Positions 56,722 to 64,000 of a DNA stretch of 64,000 nt are shown here, piece by piece. The notes beneath the pieces were generated by a model. It was not told where the DNA came from and did not search any database. It saw only the letters and a list, made by a program, of their open reading frames with translations. A program made the translations under genes and the position numbers. Origin of the DNA: Microbacterium testaceum (GTDB lineage: Bacteria; Actinomycetota; Actinomycetes; Actinomycetales; Microbacteriaceae); assembly GCF_020781835.1 (NCBI RefSeq), contig NZ_JAJGNJ010000013.1:1-64000 (forward strand). Direction: 5' to 3'. Position 1 is the first letter of the stretch; every line of letters begins with the position of its first letter.

Positions 56722-57603
56722 ATGTCCGACGAGTACTACAGCCCCGAAGGGGAGTACCTACGGCGCGTGCTGCGGCGCAGGCGCGCGCGGACCGAAGTCG
56801 CGGCCGCGGGCTGGTTCGGCCGCAGACGCGCACGCGACCAGCTCCGTGAGCTCGAAGAGAGCGACGGCCTCGACGATGCAGCACAGCGATGGGCGCGTTC
56901 GATGCTGCTGACCGAGATCGCGAACGCCTGGGCGCGGACCTCCCGGCATTCCAACGAGTGGCATCCGCGACTGCTCGAGCACCTTCCGGGCCTCGCCGAG
57001 GAGGCCGCGGCCGAGGCTGTGCTGCAGGCCGGTGACGACGAGTTGCTCCACCCGCTGCTCACCGCCGCGGCCGCGGAACAGCTCGCGCGTGAGAACGTCG
57101 ATCGGGTGAGGCGCGTGGTGGACGACCCGACCATCTACCTGCTGCGCACCACGACGCCAGAGGGGAACCCGATGACCGTGCTGCAGCACGCTGCGAGCGG
57201 TCTGCGTGGACGATTCGCCGTCGATCCCTTCGACGGGTTCGGTGACGTGTTCTCGAAGCCCTACGACATCCCGTCGATCAACCCGGACAACCCGCACGAC
57301 GATGGCAACCGCTGGGAGCTGTACGCGGGTCTCGGCATCGGGCGTCGCCTGTACCTCTCCGCGGCCGACCTCCACCCACACGTCCGCTGGCGTGCCGGTA
57401 TCCAGAGCCCCTATGCGGCGCCGCTGCGCACCAGGCTGCACGACGCCGACCCGTACCACTGGGGGGCGAGCTGCACCTGGTGCAACGAGCGGCGGATCAT
57501 CTGGCGCGAAGCCGACCCGACCAAGCTCGCCGAACACCCCATCACGCCGGCGCCGGCCGCGATCGCCCCCCGGATCATCGAAGTCATCACCAGCTCGAGG
57601 TAG
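56722..57603 (+). CDS. Hypothetical protein (293 aa), end of the Tad operon
   Basis: No family recognised. Soluble, helical N-terminal two thirds (TEIANAWARTSRHSNEWHPRLLEHLPG, EEAAAEAVLQAGDDELLHPLLTAAAAEQLAREN) and a C-terminal region with a CTWC pair near 252 and a final helix. It starts directly after the prepilin peptidase stop and is the last rightward gene before the small antisense zinc-ribbon gene. Confidence 0.6.
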   Translation: MSDEYYSPEGEYLRRVLRRRRARTEVAAAGWFGRRRARDQLRELEESDGLDDAAQRWARSMLLTEIANAWARTSRHSNEWHPRLLEHLPGLAEEAAAEAVLQAGDDELLHPLLTAAAAEQLARENVDRVRRVVDDPTIYLLRTTTPEGNPMTVLQHAASGLRGRFAVDPFDGFGDVFSKPYDIPSINPDNPHDDGNRWELYAGLGIGRRLYLSAADLHPHVRWRAGIQSPYAAPLRTRLHDADPYHWGASCTWCNERRIIWREADPTKLAEHPITPAPAAIAPRIIEVITSSR

Positions 57604-57610
57604 CAGAGGG

Positions 57611-57775
57611 TCATCCTCCGTGGATGCTCGCGCCGACGAAGACCGGGGGAGAGGCCACCTGTGGCAGCGCCTCCTCACGGCCGCACACCACGCACGCCAA
57701 CGCGGCAGGGCGATCGCGCATCACCACACCGCAGCAATGCGGCTGGGTGCCGGCTGCCAGCCAGTCGTGGACCAT
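57611..57775 (-). CDS. Small zinc-ribbon protein (54 aa)
   Basis: Reads MVHDWLAAGTQPHCCGVVMRD, then RPAALACVVCGREEAL. Paired cysteines (CC and CVVC) with an even spacing, protein-like composition and a natural stop argue for a real gene, although no good ribosome binding site is visible. It faces the Tad operon. Below common ORF size cut-offs, so easily missed. Confidence 0.5.
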   Translation of the reverse strand: MVHDWLAAGTQPHCCGVVMRDRPAALACVVCGREEALPQVASPPVFVGASIHGG

Positions 57776-57828
57776 CCTGCGAAGCTACGCCCCCGCGCGG
57801 CCGCGAGCATCGACTTCTCCACAGCACG

Positions 57829-57857
57829 TTCCCCAGACAGGTGTTTTGTGGCACAAT
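57829..57857 (+). promoter_or_regulatory. Promoter of a leaderless toxin-antitoxin transcript
   Basis: TTCCCC (57829-57834), 17 bp, CACAAT (57852-57857), then the ATG at 57864 only six bases later. The transcript would start at or next to the start codon. Confidence 0.6.
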
Positions 57858-57863
57858 ACCTAT

Positions 57864-58142
57864 ATGGGAATCGAGTGGCCGGAGTCAGCTGACAAGCACG
57901 ACATCCCCCACGCTGACGCTCTCTACGCAATGCAGAACGCGACCTACACGAGCACCAAGGTCAAGATCAACGACGGCGACACCCGCAACCAGCGTCGCGT
58001 CTTCATCGGCCCACAGCACGCACAGACCGATCGGCTGATCGAAGTGCTCATTGAACTCAAGCCCGGCGGCAACTTCGTCGTCTACCACGTCATGCCGCTG
58101 GGCGCCTACTACCGCCGACAGATGGAGGAGGAGAACGAATGA
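57864..58142 (+). CDS. BrnT-like toxin candidate (92 aa)
   Basis: The start MGIEWPESADKHDIPHADAL resembles the (F/E)W-x-x-x-K-x3-KHGI opening of BrnT RNase-fold toxins. The central strand VFIGPQHAQTDRLIEVLIEL and the C-terminal YHVMPLGAYYRRQMEEEN fit such a small alpha/beta toxin. It overlaps the antitoxin gene by four bases (ATGA) in the toxin-first order typical of brnTA. A true BrnT identity is not certain. Confidence 0.65.
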   Translation: MGIEWPESADKHDIPHADALYAMQNATYTSTKVKINDGDTRNQRRVFIGPQHAQTDRLIEVLIELKPGGNFVVYHVMPLGAYYRRQMEEENE

Positions 58143-58504
58143 CCCTCAGCAAGAAGGACCAGGAGCGCTACGCCACCCTCGCCGCGCTCGAAGAGCAGCC
58201 CACCGGCGCGTCAACGCCGGGGGATAGCGCCCACGGCGCCGACGCCGCAGCCATCGGGCAGCAGCTCCTCCTCGAGGCCCTCGGAAGCACACAGGCTGTC
58301 GCACGGGCCGTCGGAGGACGACCCCGCGTCGGCGGCACGGCCGCGGGATCCGGCGCGTCCCCGACGATCCGCACCCGCGTCACCCCGACCCGCAAGCGCG
58401 AGGTCGACCAGCTGCGCGCGCAGCTGGGGATGAAGACCGACTCCGACGTCGTCCGAGCCGCCCTCGACGAGTACGTGCAACGGCACCTGCAAGCCAGCGC
58501 ATGA
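58139..58504 (+). CDS. Ribbon-helix-helix antitoxin candidate (121 aa)
   Basis: The C-terminal 45 residues (TIRTRVTPTRKREVDQLRAQLGMKTDSDVVRAALDEYVQRHL) are a clear RHH DNA-binding fold, preceded by a helix and disordered linker that would contact the toxin. Downstream order and overlap fit an autoregulated toxin-antitoxin pair. Confidence 0.7.
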   Translation: MTLSKKDQERYATLAALEEQPTGASTPGDSAHGADAAAIGQQLLLEALGSTQAVARAVGGRPRVGGTAAGSGASPTIRTRVTPTRKREVDQLRAQLGMKTDSDVVRAALDEYVQRHLQASA

Positions 58505-58542
58505 CAGCGGGGAATGTCGGAGACGACCACTAGGGTCCGCCC

Positions 58543-58695
58543 ATGCGCGTCATCGGAACCATCCGCAGCACCGCCACAGAGCGGATCACCGTCGAGGCCG
58601 GCAGCTACCAGGAAGCGCGCGAGATGCTCGAAGCGCAGATCCCCGAAGGCCACGAACTCATCGCCATCCGCACCGACGACACCGACGCCAGCTGA
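58543..58695 (+). CDS. Very small phage/plasmid-type protein (50 aa)
   Basis: MRVIGTIRSTATERITVEAG followed by a helix (EAREMLEAQIPEGHELIAI), the beta-beta-alpha-beta form of many small mobile-element proteins. TAGGGT (58531-58536) lies six bases before the ATG, again suggesting a leaderless transcript. Two bases separate its stop from the next start. Confidence 0.6.
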   Translation: MRVIGTIRSTATERITVEAGSYQEAREMLEAQIPEGHELIAIRTDDTDAS

Positions 58696-58697
58696 CC

Positions 58698-59741
58698 ATG
58701 GGCACACTCGCAGACTCGATACCCGCAGCTCACGCGCGAAGCGCCTGGGCTGCGGGTATCGAGCCCCTGCGTGAGGCGTTCCCACTCCACGCCGACAAGC
58801 TCGTCCGCGCGATCGCGTACTCCTACATCGAGCCCCTCCCGACACCGATCTTCATCATCGGGGGAACCCCCACAACCCGAGACGCGCTCGCCGACGCACT
58901 CGCCGAGCTCGCCGGCGAGATCGAACGACCACACATCGACCCCCTCACGTTCGCAGGAGTCCGACGTGCCGTCGTGCCCGGCAGGCCACTGGTCCTCACC
59001 AGCGCCCCCCACGTCAGCCCCCGCGCACCACTCAGCGCGCTCGACGAGATCGAGATCGAGAGCTTCGTCTCATTCGCCACCCCACTCAGCAAGGCCTCCG
59101 CGCTGATCATCGCCAGCTCTCAGACAATTCAGCCGCTCAGCGCCGAGCGCTCCATCACCATCGAGCTTCCCCAGCGTCCGCGCAGCCTTCAACCGCTCCG
59201 CTCGCTGGGAAGTGAACCCGCCGCTGCCGGCCGACGCATCATCGCGAGCTATCTGCAGCAGAACGCGCCCCACCTGGATCTCGACCCTCATGGGATCAAC
59301 ATCGCCCGACATCCCGACTTCGCCAAGCCCCGGCGCCTCGACGCCGCGTTCTACCTCGGCGACACGATCCTGAGCACCCTCGGCCTCGATGCTCCCGCCC
59401 AGCCCGCGACGTCATGGCTCGGCGAGGACGACCAAATCATCTGGGCCCTACGCGAGGCCGTCAGATACCTGCTCGCCAACGGCGGCGAGCTCACCGACAA
59501 CGCCAGCCAGACCAAGGAGTGGGTGATCGGACGCACCGACCACCGCTACCTGTATATCCGCCCCACCGAAGCGCTGCCCTTCATCCGGGCCGCGCACGGT
59601 GACCCCACCCTCAGCATCAAAGCGATCACCACGACACTGCGCCGGCTACATCTGATCGGCACCAAGACCGGAACCGTGACCGCGCGAATCGGTGGAGAAC
59701 CCACCCGCGTCTGGAAGATCCCCGCCGATCGAGAGATCTAG
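58698..59741 (+). CDS. Hypothetical protein with P-loop-like motif (347 aa)
   Basis: IFIIGGTPTTRDALADALAE near residue 52 resembles a P-loop lacking the lysine, so NTP binding is doubtful. The C-terminal 110 residues (WVIGRTDHRYLYIRPTEAL, IKAITTTLRRLHLIGTKTGTVTARIGGEPTRVWKI) resemble the winged-helix tail of plasmid and phage primase-helicase proteins. Its place just before the iterons suggests a link to replication. Confidence 0.6.
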   Translation: MGTLADSIPAAHARSAWAAGIEPLREAFPLHADKLVRAIAYSYIEPLPTPIFIIGGTPTTRDALADALAELAGEIERPHIDPLTFAGVRRAVVPGRPLVLTSAPHVSPRAPLSALDEIEIESFVSFATPLSKASALIIASSQTIQPLSAERSITIELPQRPRSLQPLRSLGSEPAAAGRRIIASYLQQNAPHLDLDPHGINIARHPDFAKPRRLDAAFYLGDTILSTLGLDAPAQPATSWLGEDDQIIWALREAVRYLLANGGELTDNASQTKEWVIGRTDHRYLYIRPTEALPFIRAAHGDPTLSIKAITTTLRRLHLIGTKTGTVTARIGGEPTRVWKIPADREI

Positions 59742-59887
59742 CGCGACACGCCGAGCTCAGCGAGCGAAGACGGGCCACACCACCCGAGGAATCCACTCCG
59801 AGGAAGCGTCGGATGACACACAACCCTCGTCGACGCAGCAGTATTGCTCGCACGTCGCTGTAACAGCAAAGCCCGACTCGCGCGCAG

Positions 59888-60087
59888 TGGTACACAATTG
59901 AGGTGTACCAACGAAATTAGCGCTGACCTGGGGTTTCATTACCTCTGGTACACCTGCCGATTCGCAAGGTGTACCAAGCATTTTTGCCTTCTGATCAGTG
60001 TTTTTATCGCGTTTGGTACACCTGGTACACCTTTTCAGCGGCAGCCCTCACACATGCGCGCCCGCGCGAGGCGTAAAAGGTGTACCA
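59888..60087. repeat. Iteron cluster, candidate replication origin
   Basis: Six exact copies of AGGTGTACCA (or its complement TGGTACACCT) at 59901, 59946 (inverted), 59967, 60014 (inverted), 60023 (inverted) and 60078, plus a degenerate copy at 59888. T/A-rich tracts lie between and after (for example ATTTTTG at 59980 and ACTTTTTT at 60104). No gene fits in 59742-60232. Iteron arrays next to a replication gene normally mark oriV. Confidence 0.75.
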
Positions 60088-60118
60088 ACAGCGAAGCCAA
60101 ACTTTTTTCGGGAACCGA

Positions 60119-60151
60119 TGTCCGCGAAGCGTCCGAGGCTGGGCCTATACC
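60119..60151 (+). promoter_or_regulatory. P8: copy 8 of the TGTCCGCGAA-N17-TATACC promoter family
   Basis: TGTCCGCGAA (60119-60128), 17 bp, TATACC (60146-60151). It lies immediately after the iterons and serves the small gene at 60233. Confidence 0.75.
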
Positions 60152-60232
60152 TGGCATGAGAGCTCAGAGCCGTCTGCGCGACGCACCGAACCAATCCGTG
60201 ATTCTGAATCAGCTACGTGCTAGAAACAGGGC

Positions 60233-60505
60233 ATGCCAGCCAGAGCGAAGCCAGGACGTCGTTCATACGGCCCTCGCGCCGTCAGGACGGTTCGATATCC
60301 GGAGGCCTACGACCCGATCCTCGAACGCCTCGCTGCGGAGTCTGGGATCCCCCTCAGCAGCTGGCTTGCGCTGGCTGTCTCACAGCAGGCCGGGCTTGAG
60401 ATCCCGGACTACGTCAAGGACGAGTTGGAAAAGGCGGCGCGCGAGCGCGCTACGCGCGAGGCAGAACAGGAGCTCGACATGCTCGACATGCCAAAGTCCG
60501 CGTAG
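60233..60505 (+). CDS. Small ribbon-helix-helix-like protein (90 aa)
   Basis: A basic N-terminus followed by VRTVRYPEAYDPILERLAAESGIPLSSWLALAVSQQAGLEI, which has the strand and two-helix pattern of RHH proteins, and then a charged coiled tail (KDELEKAARERATREAEQELDML). Such proteins can be copy-number repressors or relaxosome accessory proteins. Next to iterons and rep, a replication-control role is a reasonable guess. Confidence 0.6.
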   Translation: MPARAKPGRRSYGPRAVRTVRYPEAYDPILERLAAESGIPLSSWLALAVSQQAGLEIPDYVKDELEKAARERATREAEQELDMLDMPKSA

Positions 60506-60509
60506 AAAG

Positions 60510-60551
60510 ACTCAACCCCCTCCGGTCTGCCAACCATCGGGGGTCTTGAGT
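60510..60551 (+). terminator. Bulged hairpin terminator
   Basis: ACTCAA plus CCCCC (60510-60520) pairs with GGGGG and TTGAGT (60539-60551) with a small bulge, followed by GCTTTT. It ends the transcript of the gene at 60233. Confidence 0.65.
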
Positions 60552-60693
60552 GCTTTTGGGTCACAGCCTCCTGCCAGAGGCTGATCAAGTTACTGATGCT
60601 GAGTCAGTCAATCCATGATCGGATGTTCATGATTATAGCCGCGATATTGCGGATGTCTAGCGTTGGTGTGGCCGTCGTGTCGCACACGCTGGG

Positions 60694-60729
60694 CGCTGCA
60701 GCGTGCACCCGAGGGGGTGTGCTGCAGCG
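60694..60729 (+). promoter_or_regulatory. Hairpin over the rep ribosome binding site
   Basis: CGCTGCAGC (60694-60702) pairs with GCTGCAGCG (60721-60729), which ends directly at the ATG, and inside it CACCC (60706-60710) pairs with GGGTG (60715-60719). The Shine-Dalgarno-like GAGGGGG is inside. Translation of rep may therefore be controlled by structure. Confidence 0.6.
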
Positions 60730-63700
60730 ATGACGCTTGAGTACACCGGCACGTCGACGGCTACGAACTCTCTCGATCGTGTTCTCGAGGCCCTGGACCG
60801 GGGCGGGTGGAAGCCCCGCCGGCAGGGAAGCCAGCACATGGCGCTGTGCCCAGTGCACGGCGACGCGATGCCGTCGCTGAGCATCCGCTACGACCGCACC
60901 GGCGGCAAGGTGATGTTGCACTGCTTCGGCTGCGGCGATGCCTTCGATCTCCGCGACGTGTGCGGCGCGCTCGGCCTGACCGTCAGCGACCTGTTCGACG
61001 CACCGCTGCCCGCCGATCGCCGCACCGGCTCGCGCACCCCGCGGGCGAAGCGGCCCTCGCTGCCGCCGCGGCTGACGCAAGATGAGCTCGCCCCCAAGAC
61101 TCCGGATCTGACGGGCGCGACATGGCGCCAGGTCAAGGTCTACGAGTACGTCGACGACAACGGCGTCGTCCTGCAGCGCGTGCACCGCGAAGAGACCACC
61201 CTGGACGGACAGCGGCACAAGAGGTTCACGCAGAGCTACCGTGGCGCCAACGGCCGGTGGGTCAAGCGCAAGCCCGAAGGCTTTGCGCCCCTCCTGTACA
61301 ACCTCGCCGCGATCCGCGCAGCGGTCGCCGCCGGCGGCGACGTGTGGCTGCTCGAGGGGGAGAAGGACGCCGACAGCGCGATCGCCGAGGCCCTGGCCGC
61401 GACGACGAACGCCGGCGGTGCCACGGCGTTCCCCGCCGAGCTGCTCGAGCAGTTCCGCGGCGCCACCGTCAACCTGGTCGTCGACAACGATCCCGCCGGC
61501 GCACAGCGGGCCGCGGCGGTCGGCGCGCAGCTGGCGGAGCTGGGCATCCCGGCACGGATCTACCTGCCCAACCTCGACGACCGCAAGTCGGACTTCACCG
61601 ACCACATGGACGCCGGCGGCACCGTCGCTACGCTCGTCGAGATCTCCGTCGACGACGCCCGCGCCATGGTCGCCGCGGCCGAGGCAGACAAGCTCGTCCA
61701 CGGCCGCACCGGCGTCGCCGTGTGCCTCAAGGAAGCGACTGCCCAGCTTGAGCAGAACCAGCAGGACCGGGCAACCTCCGAGCAGCACGCCGAGGCGTGG
61801 GCGCGCGAGTCCCTCAACCGCCTCGAGCGGATCCACGCGATCAACCCGGACCTGACCGCGGAGCAACTCAGCGACCGGGGCCGCGTCGCCCTGACCGAGT
61901 ACGCGGCCGCGGTCGCGGAGGGCGCGCGGATCTCCCGCGACACCTACATCGTCGCAGGTCTCGACGTGCCCCAAGCGGTCGCCTCCTCCGTGGTCGCAAC
62001 CCGCCCCGTCGTCGACGAGCAGCAGCCGGCAGAGACTATCGAGATCACCCCCTCCGCACCCCTCACGCAGACCGGCAGCGGCGGCGGGGGAGTGTTCTTC
62101 GGCAACGACAACCCCGAGGACCAGCCCGAGAAGCGCCCCTTCATCCGAGGCAACCACTACGGCGTGGTTGAGGGGCAGACCGTGCTCATCAAGCACACCC
62201 CCGGCGACGAGGACGACCAGTACCATCGGGTCATGCACGGCTGGGCAGAGGTCCAGACAGTCGCCATCGAAGACGACGGCACGGACAACGAGATCGCTCG
62301 CCCCCCGCACCTGTACGTGATCAAGTTCTCCCGGTGGGTCCGCAACGATCGCGGCTACCCGATCCGCGACAAGGAGACCGGCCAGTTCCAGACCGAGTCG
62401 GTGGTGCTCAAGTACACCGAAGACCAGATCCGCGACGGGTCATGGTCCAAGGCGATGCCCTGGCCTGGGTTCCTCGAGTCGAACAGCCGCCGCGGCGCGG
62501 ATCAGGCATGGGATGCGATGAACGCGATCAAGCCGCCGCGGAACAACAGCATCGTGCACACCACGGTCGGATGGCGCACCACCGACACCGGCGACTACTT
62601 CGTGCACGCGACCGGCGCGATCGCCAAGAACGGCGCGCTCGGCGTCGAGGTCGACGTCGCGACGACCTCCGAAATCTACGCGATGCCCGAGCCGACCACC
62701 GACCGCGACCAGCTGCGCCAGGCGTGGCTCGACGGCACCGTGGCGCTGCGGGAATCCGAGCTGCCCGCCCGTGTGATCGCACCGCTGCTCGGCCACTCCT
62801 GGACCGCCCCGGTCCTGCCTGGCCCGATCTTGCTGCACCTGGTGGGCGGGTTCGCTTCCTACAAGACCTCACACAGCCGTCTGGCCGTGCAGTACTTCGC
62901 CCCGAACCTCACCCACAACACCAAGGGCCTGATCTCCGGCGCATCCGGCGGATCCACCGCGATCGGCCTGCAGCGCACCCTCTCCGCGATCAGCAACGTG
63001 CCGGTGATCGTCGACGACTTCGCCCCGGACGGCAACGCCAGCGACGCGATCCGCCGCATCAGCACCCTGGGCCGCACCGTGTTCAACGGCATCGGTCGCA
63101 TCCGCGGCAAGCAGCGCGGCGGCGCCGAGGCCGACCGCCCGATCCTCGCCAGCATCATCACGTCCGGCGAACTCTCCGCCCAGGGCTCCGCCGACTCCCG
63201 CATTGTCAACCTCCCGCTGGATCCCGCCACGCTCAAGAACGGCGGCGTGATCTTCGGTCGCCTCGAGTCCAAGCGCGCCCGCCACGCTCGCGCGCTCATC
63301 GGTGCTTCGCTCGTGCAGTGGACGGCCGCGCGCCGTCAGCAGCTCGTCGACGACTTCACCGAGGCCGAAGAGGACAGCGAGCACCGCCTGTGCACGCAGG
63401 CCTACTGGCGTGAGGCCATCCCCCGCCAGAACGGGCACGCGGGCCTCCACGACCGCCTCGTGCAGTCTGCCGTGGTCCTGGACCGCGGCATCATGATCAT
63501 GCTGATGATGCTCCGCGACCTCGACGTCATCAGCGACGACGAGGCCCGCGACTTCTACGGGTGGGCGCGAGCGGGCATCGCCGAGGCGATCAGTCTGCAG
63601 GACTCGTCCGCATCCGACCCCGCCGAGCAACTCATGGAGTACCTGCGCGAGGCGATCGCCAACGGCAACGCTCACCTAGCCGGCATGGACGGCACAGTCC

Positions 63701-64000
63701 CCGACGATGCGAGCTCGCTGGGGTGGGCCGACCAGTCCACCGGAATGAACCCGCAGTGGCGCCCCAACGGGCAGCGCGTCGGCGTCATCAACAAAGACCG
63801 CCTCTACCTGTTCCCGACGACGGCCGTCGCCGTGGCCCGTCAGATGTCGCAGCGCGCCGATGAAGCGTTCAGCGACACCAAGACCTCGCTCTCCTCGTCG
63901 ATGCTCTCCCACGGCTGGCTCATCGCGGACGGCGCCGGCAAGCGCAGCGTCGTCCGCCGCACCGGACGGTCGATGCAGCACCGCGTGTGGGACATCCCAC
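60730..64000 (+). CDS. Replication primase-helicase with DUF927 motor (incomplete at window end)
   Basis: Opens with a zinc-binding primase-type domain (CPVHGD near residue 40, HCFGCG near 64), then a TOPRIM-like nucleotidyltransferase (LLEGEKDADSA near 209 and VVDNDPAGAQRA near 250), a linker, and a DUF927-type helicase core with P-loop HLVGGFASYKTSHS near 702 and Walker B-like VPVIVDDFAPD near 757. It stays open to the last base (over 1090 codons). Such proteins initiate or prime plasmid replication. An upstream hairpin covers its ribosome binding site and iterons lie 0.6 kb upstream. Confidence 0.88.
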   Translation, partial: MTLEYTGTSTATNSLDRVLEALDRGGWKPRRQGSQHMALCPVHGDAMPSLSIRYDRTGGKVMLHCFGCGDAFDLRDVCGALGLTVSDLFDAPLPADRRTGSRTPRAKRPSLPPRLTQDELAPKTPDLTGATWRQVKVYEYVDDNGVVLQRVHREETTLDGQRHKRFTQSYRGANGRWVKRKPEGFAPLLYNLAAIRAAVAAGGDVWLLEGEKDADSAIAEALAATTNAGGATAFPAELLEQFRGATVNLVVDNDPAGAQRAAAVGAQLAELGIPARIYLPNLDDRKSDFTDHMDAGGTVATLVEISVDDARAMVAAAEADKLVHGRTGVAVCLKEATAQLEQNQQDRATSEQHAEAWARESLNRLERIHAINPDLTAEQLSDRGRVALTEYAAAVAEGARISRDTYIVAGLDVPQAVASSVVATRPVVDEQQPAETIEITPSAPLTQTGSGGGGVFFGNDNPEDQPEKRPFIRGNHYGVVEGQTVLIKHTPGDEDDQYHRVMHGWAEVQTVAIEDDGTDNEIARPPHLYVIKFSRWVRNDRGYPIRDKETGQFQTESVVLKYTEDQIRDGSWSKAMPWPGFLESNSRRGADQAWDAMNAIKPPRNNSIVHTTVGWRTTDTGDYFVHATGAIAKNGALGVEVDVATTSEIYAMPEPTTDRDQLRQAWLDGTVALRESELPARVIAPLLGHSWTAPVLPGPILLHLVGGFASYKTSHSRLAVQYFAPNLTHNTKGLISGASGGSTAIGLQRTLSAISNVPVIVDDFAPDGNASDAIRRISTLGRTVFNGIGRIRGKQRGGAEADRPILASIITSGELSAQGSADSRIVNLPLDPATLKNGGVIFGRLESKRARHARALIGASLVQWTAARRQQLVDDFTEAEEDSEHRLCTQAYWREAIPRQNGHAGLHDRLVQSAVVLDRGIMIMLMMLRDLDVISDDEARDFYGWARAGIAEAISLQDSSASDPAEQLMEYLREAIANGNAHLAGMDGTVPDDASSLGWADQSTGMNPQWRPNGQRVGVINKDRLYLFPTTAVAVARQMSQRADEAFSDTKTSLSSSMLSHGWLIADGAGKRSVVRRTGRSMQHRVWDIP

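Noticed and set aside
59888..60087. Iteron region as a CRISPR array
   Set aside because: The repeats are 10 bp, occur in both orientations, are spaced irregularly and have no cas genes nearby.
1..64000. tRNA or rRNA genes and a relaxase
   Set aside because: I looked for cloverleaf ends, rRNA motifs and relaxase His-triad signatures and saw none. The relaxase may lie outside this window.

Overview
The window reads as part of a large conjugative plasmid, or a plasmid-like integrative element, from a high-GC actinobacterium. A Microbacteriaceae host such as Microbacterium is my best guess from protein style, not a proven assignment. The evidence for a plasmid is a ParA/ribbon-helix-helix partition pair, an iteron cluster next to a primase-helicase replication gene, a Gram-positive type IV secretion (T4SS) operon with its FtsK-like coupling ATPase, anti-restriction genes and a toxin-antitoxin pair. 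No tRNA, rRNA, CRISPR array or clear relaxase is visible.

Layout. 0.3-13.3 kb: short rightward operons of a leading-region type, holding zinc-ribbon proteins, an OB-fold candidate, DUF3846, a Mom-like DNA-modification protein, ArdC, a secreted HNH nuclease and many small unknowns, closed by a candidate structured RNA. 13.3-19.9 kb: cargo, made of an IS481 element, an MFS pump with its TetR repressor, and a one-polypeptide restriction-modification enzyme with a zinc-ribbon partner. 20.0-22.0 kb: a DUF3560 operon. 22.0-24.9 kb (leftward): coupling ATPase, small membrane protein and NrdH redoxin. 25.2-32.2 kb: a decayed island of apparently chromosomal genes containing an IS5-family element, a truncated ABC permease, an amidohydrolase with an internal duplication, a ugp-like cluster collapsed by deletion and a frameshifted RpiR regulator. 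32.4-41.3 kb (leftward): a tandem ribbon-helix-helix protein and the T4SS operon. 41.6-44.5 kb: a sigma-like protein, a candidate centromere and parAB. 44.6-57.6 kb: a complete Tad/type IVb pilus locus. 57.6-64 kb: toxin-antitoxin pair, small genes, iteron origin and a replication primase-helicase that runs off the window.

The main systems-level observation is two families of repeated control elements. (1) Six promoters with -35 boxes mostly of the TTGAC type and 17-bp spacers each carry the same perfect 17-bp palindrome, GTGAATGTCACATTCAC, directly after the -10. This looks like a single-repressor regulon of leading-region genes, including ArdC and the Mom-like protein, and would suit expression on entry into a new host. 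(2) Eight promoters on both strands share TGTCCGCGAA, exactly 17 bp, then TATAC(C/A). They sit before the early operons, the coupling ATPase, the T4SS operon, the pilin operon and the gene beside the iterons. The -35-like half is not a housekeeping box, and the window encodes a sigma-like protein at 41.6 kb that is a natural candidate to read it. Together these suggest an element-specific transcription programme linking establishment, conjugation and pilus production.
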